Below are positions 60,180 through 64,000 of a stretch of 64,000 nt of DNA, piece by piece. The stretch is from an uncultured Eubacteriales bacterium (GTDB taxonomy: Bacteria > Bacillota > Clostridia > Lachnospirales > Lachnospiraceae). How positions within the stretch are numbered: position 1 is the first letter of the stretch; the number at the start of each line of letters is the position of its first letter. A model generated the notes under the pieces. That model worked only from the letters and a program-made list of their open reading frames with translations. It ran no database searches and was not told the DNA's origin. The position numbers were made by a program, and so were the translations under genes. The stretch is taken from positions 1 to 64,000 of the forward strand of contig URMF01000005.1 in NCBI GenBank assembly GCA_900548855.1, in the 5' to 3' direction.

Positions 60180-60219
60180 TAAATCTACACAAAAGCTTTT
60201 ATTATTGCTTATGTAAAGC

Positions 60220-60279
60220 GGACTGCAAGGGATATGGAAAAGAATGACTTTCACATTGCGTTTTTATCCCTGGCAGTCC
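60220..60279 (+). terminator. rho-independent terminator after the small membrane protein
   Basis: GGACTGCAAGGGAT (60220-60233) pairs with ATCCCTGGCAGTCC (60266-60279) at 13 of 14 positions, followed by TATTTTTTC. The 32-base loop is larger than usual but holds no ORF. Confidence 0.75.
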
Positions 60280-60359
60280 TATTTTTTCATTCTCTTAACC
60301 AGTTCTAAATATATGTGTTTTCTCATACATTTAAGAAACATATTTCCGACGGATATGCC

Positions 60360-61151
60360 ATGGTAACATCTATTCAATTCAACTATATGAAATACATCAC
60401 CCTCGCTCTGCTCCTTGCCGTCTTTCTATATGGAATACGCAATATCTCCTCCCCAAATGCCATTACTACCTCCTCCTTTTATTCCAACGAGCTTCCCATA
60501 TACTGTGTCAATACAGATAAGCCCGTGGTTGCCCTGACCTTTGACAGTGCCTGGGGGACAGAAGACCTGGAACAAATCCTTTCAATTTTAGAAAAACACA
60601 ATGCACCTGCTACCTTTTTTGTAACGGGAGAATGGGCGCAGAAATATCCTGAAGCGATTCGTTCTATCGACCAGGCAGGCCATGAAATAGCCAACCACGG
60701 GAATTCCCACAAGCATATGCCCCAAATTTCCAAGGAAGAAATGGCTGCTGAAATCCAGGGCTGCCATAACACCGTATACAATCTCATTGGAAAAGATATG
60801 ACCCTGTTCCGCGCACCTTACAGCGACTGGAACGATACGGTTGTAGAAGTGGCACATTCCATGGGTTACATGTCCATTAACCAGTCGGTAGACAGCCTGG
60901 ACTGGAAAGACTATGGTATCGATTCTATCATTTATACGGTATGCGAGCATAAGAATTTAGAAAATGGAAGTATTATTTTATTGCACAACGGTGCCACCTA
61001 CACAAAGGATGCCCTTGATGTTATGTTAACTAAATTGGAAGAACAGGGCTATTCCTTTGTTAAAGTATCTTCTCTCATTTATACGCAAAACTATTATTTA
61101 GATCACACAGGCAAACAATTTTCAAAAGACACCTCTTCTAATAACGAATAA
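60360..61151 (+). CDS. polysaccharide deacetylase (NodB/PdaB-like)
   Basis: The N-terminal membrane anchor (ITLALLLAVFLYGIRNISS) is followed by a NodB deacetylase domain. The first motif reads VALTFDSAWGTEDLEQI, the AWG-type variant seen in clostridial PdaA/PdaB-like enzymes in place of TFDDGP. The zinc site is EIANHGNSHKHMPQ, the substrate loop LFRAPYSDWN, and the C-terminal NGSIILLHNGATYTKDAL carries the last His. It should remove acetyl groups from peptidoglycan or a related glycan outside the membrane, often in spore cortex formation. The ATG at 60360 is a judgement; the longer frame from 60315 has no ribosome site. Confidence 0.85.
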   Translation: MVTSIQFNYMKYITLALLLAVFLYGIRNISSPNAITTSSFYSNELPIYCVNTDKPVVALTFDSAWGTEDLEQILSILEKHNAPATFFVTGEWAQKYPEAIRSIDQAGHEIANHGNSHKHMPQISKEEMAAEIQGCHNTVYNLIGKDMTLFRAPYSDWNDTVVEVAHSMGYMSINQSVDSLDWKDYGIDSIIYTVCEHKNLENGSIILLHNGATYTKDALDVMLTKLEEQGYSFVKVSSLIYTQNYYLDHTGKQFSKDTSSNNE

Positions 61152-61267
61152 CCGGTACACTCTCCTTTCCTTATAAAAATTTTTATAGATTACTATTTTT
61201 TGTATAAACAGAGAATAAAACACACATACTACCTCTGTAAAAAATACAATAGCAAAAGGAGATTATT

Positions 61268-61840
61268 ATGAAAAAATTTAAAAAGTATCTTCTTGTTACC
61301 GCTGCCTGTGTGTTCTGTCTGGCAATGACCGGATGTGGAAATAACGATAACACTTCAACCAGTGGTAACAACAAAAACAACAATGTAGTAGATGACGTGG
61401 CAGATGATGTGGGTAATGCGGCAGAAGATGTAGCAAACGGTGTCGGGAATGCAGTGGATGACCTTGTGGGAAACGGCGGCTTCGAAAACTACACAGATGC
61501 CCACGACTATTTCCTTGACACTATGGGTTCTTATCATTCTGATGCAAAATTTGAGCTGCGTGATGAAGACCAGAAGCTGAATGATTACCAGGAGGGCTCC
61601 AAGGGTTATCACTTCTACCTATACGATACCAGCAAAAATACAAAAGGAGAAATGTTTGGCGAATTTTTTGTAGATGCAACCTCCGGTATGATTTACAAAA
61701 AAGGTGAAAATGGTGCCGTAACAGAATATCCTGGAAACAACAATAATACAAATAGCGGTAATAGCGCCTCTGCTAACCAGAACAATAACAGTAGTGCAAA
61801 TAATACCAAGAACACAAACAATACAAATACGACAAAATAA
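61268..61840 (+). CDS. lipoprotein with Asn-rich low-complexity tail
   Basis: The signal peptide ends in a lipobox LAMTGCGN, so the mature protein should be a lipoprotein anchored by Cys22 or close to it. After an Asn/Ser linker come Asp/Val/Asn repeats (NVVDDVADDVGNAAEDVANG), a short folded domain (FENYTDAHDYFLDTMGSYHS, LRDEDQKLNDYQEGSKGYHF, FVDATSGMIYKKGENGAVTE) and a tail of about 45 residues rich in Asn, Ser and Thr. The ATG has GGAG upstream, and a terminator follows. No function known; the DVADDVGNA repeats suggest a flexible stalk. Confidence 0.85.
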   Translation: MKKFKKYLLVTAACVFCLAMTGCGNNDNTSTSGNNKNNNVVDDVADDVGNAAEDVANGVGNAVDDLVGNGGFENYTDAHDYFLDTMGSYHSDAKFELRDEDQKLNDYQEGSKGYHFYLYDTSKNTKGEMFGEFFVDATSGMIYKKGENGAVTEYPGNNNNTNSGNSASANQNNNSSANNTKNTNNTNTTK

Positions 61841-61858
61841 AAAGACTGGAAAGCATAT

Positions 61859-61900
61859 AAAAGACTGCATAGGTTGTATTACAAATATGTGCAGTCTTTT
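61859..61900 (+). terminator. rho-independent terminator after the lipoprotein gene
   Basis: AAAAGACTGCA (61859-61869) pairs with TGCAGTCTTTT (61890-61900), an 11-bp stem with the U-tract inside the right arm and beyond; the loop is 20 bases. Confidence 0.8.
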
Positions 61901-62036
61901 ATAATTTCTTGATATTAAAATATAAATCACTTATACTTTCATAAAAAACTTGCTTTTTTAACTATTAGCTAATATGATACATATATACGTAAATCAAGAG
62001 AACGATTTCACAAGATATAGAAGGGAAGGAATTCAA

Positions 62037-63686
62037 ATGGAACAGACACCAATTATCGTAATCGGCCACAAAAATCCCGATACCGACTCTATATGTTCGG
62101 CAGTTGCATACGCAAATCTCAAAAACCAGCTGAAGCCTGGCTGCTATGTACCAAAGCGTGCAGGACGTATTAATAATGAAACTGCCTTTGTTCTGGACTA
62201 CTTCAAGATAGATACCCCTGATTTAATCGAAGACGTAAATACCCAGGTTATGGATATTGAATACCGTAAAACCCCGGGCGTAAAAGATAATATTTCAATA
62301 AAAGCTGCCTGGAAAATGATGCGGGAGTTAGATGTTGTTACGCTTCCTATTGTAGAACGCAATAACATTTTAGAGGGAATCATTACCATTAATGATATTG
62401 CAAAATCCTATATGGATGATTTTGAAAGCGATGTCATCTCCAAGGCAAAAACCCCCTATGCCAATCTGGTAGAGGTATTAGAGGGAACCCTGGTGTCAGG
62501 AAATCCACACAACCATATTATAAACGGCAAGGTAATTATCGGGGCTGCCAACCCACATTTAATTGAAAATATGATTTCCAAGGATGACATTATGATAGTA
62601 GGCGACCGTGTAGATACACAAATCTGTGGTATTGAAATGGGCGTAGGCTGCCTGATTCTCTGTCTGGATGCTCCTGTAAATCCACTGGTGCTCCAACTGG
62701 CAGCGGAACGGGAATGCAGCGTTATCACCACAAAGTTAGACACCTATACCGTTGCACGCCTCATCAACCAAAGCATCCCTGTCAAATATTTTATGAGAAA
62801 GGATAACCTGATTACTTTCCAGTTAGACGAAACGGTGGAAGCCATTAAAGAAATCATGTCTAAAAAACGTCACCGCGATTTTCCAATCGTGGATGACTGG
62901 GGACATTACTATGGCATGGTATCCCGCCGTAATTTACTTGCTCTCCGCAAGAAAAAAGTAATACTAGTGGACCATAACGAAAAATCCCAGGCTATAGACG
63001 GAATTGAAGATGCGGAAATCTGTGAAATTATCGACCACCACAGGCTTGGTTCTCTCCAGACTATTTCCCCTGTTTATTTCCGAAACCAGCCTGTGGGCTG
63101 TACCGCAACCATCGTATACCAGATGTATCAGGAAAACAACCAGCCAATCAGCAGGGAAATCGCCGGAATCCTATGTGCGGCTATCCTTTCGGATACCCTG
63201 CTTTTCCGCTCTCCAACCTGTACTTCGCTGGACAAAGCCTGCGCAGAACAACTGGCAAAAATTGCAGAAATTGATATGGAGGCTTTTGCCATGGAAATGT
63301 TTGAAGCGGGAAGCAGTCTAAAAAATAAAACGCCAGAAGAACTGTTTAATCAGGATTACAAGGCATTTCAGGTTGATAAAATGGGAATTGGTGTCAGCCA
63401 GGTGAGCTCCATTAACCAGCGGGAGTTAGACAATGTAGCCGCACTGATGCAGGAATATGTACCTGCTGCACTTCCTTCCATGCCAACCCAGCTTGTTTAT
63501 GTTATGTTAACCAACATCCATAACCAGCGTTCTGACCTGTTAGCCTTTGGAGCCGATGCAGAAAAATATGCAGCAGAAGCATTTCATGTAGAAGCAGACA
63601 AGAATATCTGCCACCTTCCCGGTGTTGTTTCCCGTAAAAAACAGGTTGTACCTGCACTGGTCAGCCGGCTTCAGGAGGAATTATAA
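62037..63686 (+). CDS. ppaC: manganese-dependent inorganic pyrophosphatase with CBS/DRTGG insert
   Basis: Family II pyrophosphatase of the long, regulated type (549 residues). The DHH-family active site is split: IGHKNPDTDSICSAVAYAN at the N-terminus and ICEIIDHHRLGSL with the DTLLFRSPTCT motif in the C-terminal half. Between them (about residues 70-310) are two CBS halves (KAAWKMMRELDVVTLPIVER, IKEIMSKKRHRDFPIVDDWG) with a DRTGG-type domain in the middle (VIIGAANPHLIENMISKDDI). Such enzymes are controlled by adenine nucleotides. GGAAGG precedes the ATG at 62037; the longer frame from 61974 is discarded. Confidence 0.93.
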   Translation: MEQTPIIVIGHKNPDTDSICSAVAYANLKNQLKPGCYVPKRAGRINNETAFVLDYFKIDTPDLIEDVNTQVMDIEYRKTPGVKDNISIKAAWKMMRELDVVTLPIVERNNILEGIITINDIAKSYMDDFESDVISKAKTPYANLVEVLEGTLVSGNPHNHIINGKVIIGAANPHLIENMISKDDIMIVGDRVDTQICGIEMGVGCLILCLDAPVNPLVLQLAAERECSVITTKLDTYTVARLINQSIPVKYFMRKDNLITFQLDETVEAIKEIMSKKRHRDFPIVDDWGHYYGMVSRRNLLALRKKKVILVDHNEKSQAIDGIEDAEICEIIDHHRLGSLQTISPVYFRNQPVGCTATIVYQMYQENNQPISREIAGILCAAILSDTLLFRSPTCTSLDKACAEQLAKIAEIDMEAFAMEMFEAGSSLKNKTPEELFNQDYKAFQVDKMGIGVSQVSSINQRELDNVAALMQEYVPAALPSMPTQLVYVMLTNIHNQRSDLLAFGADAEKYAAEAFHVEADKNICHLPGVVSRKKQVVPALVSRLQEEL

Positions 63687-63748
63687 AATTTAAAAAACAG
63701 AAACCTTTCCTGTATTCTTTCATATACTAAGAGTATAGGAGGTGTACT

Positions 63749-64000
63749 ATGTGCCAGATATGTAAATTAAGCAATACTGCAAAAGATTATTTAAGTGAAT
63801 TCTACTGTATTCTGGATAGAATGATACAGGGTATGACCCAGGTTGATCTGACAGACAGCATTTCTTATAACTTTATTGTTCAGATGATTCCCCACCACCA
63901 GGCAGCCATTGAAATGTCAGAGAACATTTTAAAATACACCACATGGATTCCCCTGCAGAATATTGCCACGCAGATTATAACAGAACAGACAAAAAGCATA
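63749..64000 (+). CDS. DUF305 family protein, partial at the right window edge
   Basis: An ATG with GGAGGTG upstream opens a frame that runs off the window (84 codons seen). It begins MCQICKLSNTAKDYLSEFYC and contains FIVQMIPHHQAAIEMSENIL, the hallmark M-x-P-H-H-x-x-A-I-x-M motif of DUF305, a ferritin-like helical family thought to bind metal. The N-terminal CQIC may add ligands. There is no signal peptide, so it is probably cytoplasmic. A small inverted repeat (ATACT-AAG-AGTAT) overlaps the region just before its ribosome site. Confidence 0.85.
   Translation, partial: MCQICKLSNTAKDYLSEFYCILDRMIQGMTQVDLTDSISYNFIVQMIPHHQAAIEMSENILKYTTWIPLQNIATQIITEQTKSI

Overview
The window looks like a chromosomal segment of a spore-forming, low-to-mid-GC anaerobic Firmicute, most likely family Lachnospiraceae (Clostridia). 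The grounds are the spoIIAA-spoIIAB-sigF operon, AddAB instead of RecBCD, a type III glutamine synthetase, a CBS-domain family II pyrophosphatase, BceAB/BceRS-type modules, and many strong AGGAGG-type ribosome sites. The genus cannot be fixed from sequence alone. I saw no rRNA, tRNA or CRISPR array and no intact transposase.

Layout. 0.2-3.6 kb: a PaaI-type thioesterase, an unknown protein, a stand-alone LytTR regulator and a BlaI/BlaR1-like pair. 3.7-9.9 kb (minus strand): spoIIAA-spoIIAB-sigF, then a DUF2935 protein and a ceruloplasmin/MnxG-like multicopper oxidase split by a deletion plus frameshift; a sigma-K-like promoter overlaps the end of sigF. 10-13.5 kb: a queF-folC-small ORF-TPR operon with a recognisable promoter and terminator. 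13.5-16.6 kb: a BceAB-type ABC transporter with a tiny membrane peptide upstream. 16.6-18.7 kb: an AT-rich, opposite-strand patch with decayed sequence, a tandem repeat, a glycine-rich protein resembling a type VII-secreted effector, and a DUF3592 membrane protein. 18.9-23.4 kb: a membrane-fused spermidine synthase-like protein and a very large TPR protein with a J-like head.

23.6-31.6 kb is an accessory block: an ABC-2 exporter divergent from a LysR regulator, a run of unknown small genes, a 28-codon coupled leader ORF, and an overlapping DUF3990 plus partner pair that looks like a toxin-antitoxin module. 31.7-40.7 kb: a BceRS-type two-component system (a possible partner of the distant BceAB) followed, further along the plus coordinate, by addA and addB. 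40.9-46 kb: an FMN-bind-like membrane protein, a beta-helix acyltransferase-like protein, an ECF sigma/anti-sigma pair, a structured intergenic repeat and topB.

46.3-64 kb: a cytoplasmic ParB-like/BMP fusion coupled to a metallophosphoesterase, an AlkD-like protein, a GH43-like enzyme, glnN with a terminator hairpin in its leader, flotillin, a class V aminotransferase, a 148-nt near-perfect inverted repeat, a divergent vitamin B6 uptake/salvage pair (ECF S component and pyridoxamine kinase), small membrane proteins, a PdaB-like deacetylase, a lipoprotein, the CBS-pyrophosphatase and the start of a DUF305 gene that runs off the right edge.

Functional threads: sporulation (spoIIA, the spore-type oxidase, the deacetylase), envelope-stress sensing (BceAB/RS, BlaRI, ECF sigma, flotillin), nitrogen and cofactor metabolism (glnN, folC, queF, B6) and DNA repair (addAB, AlkD-like, topB). 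Start codons were moved inward wherever a Shine-Dalgarno sequence clearly favours a downstream start; these are stated per gene.
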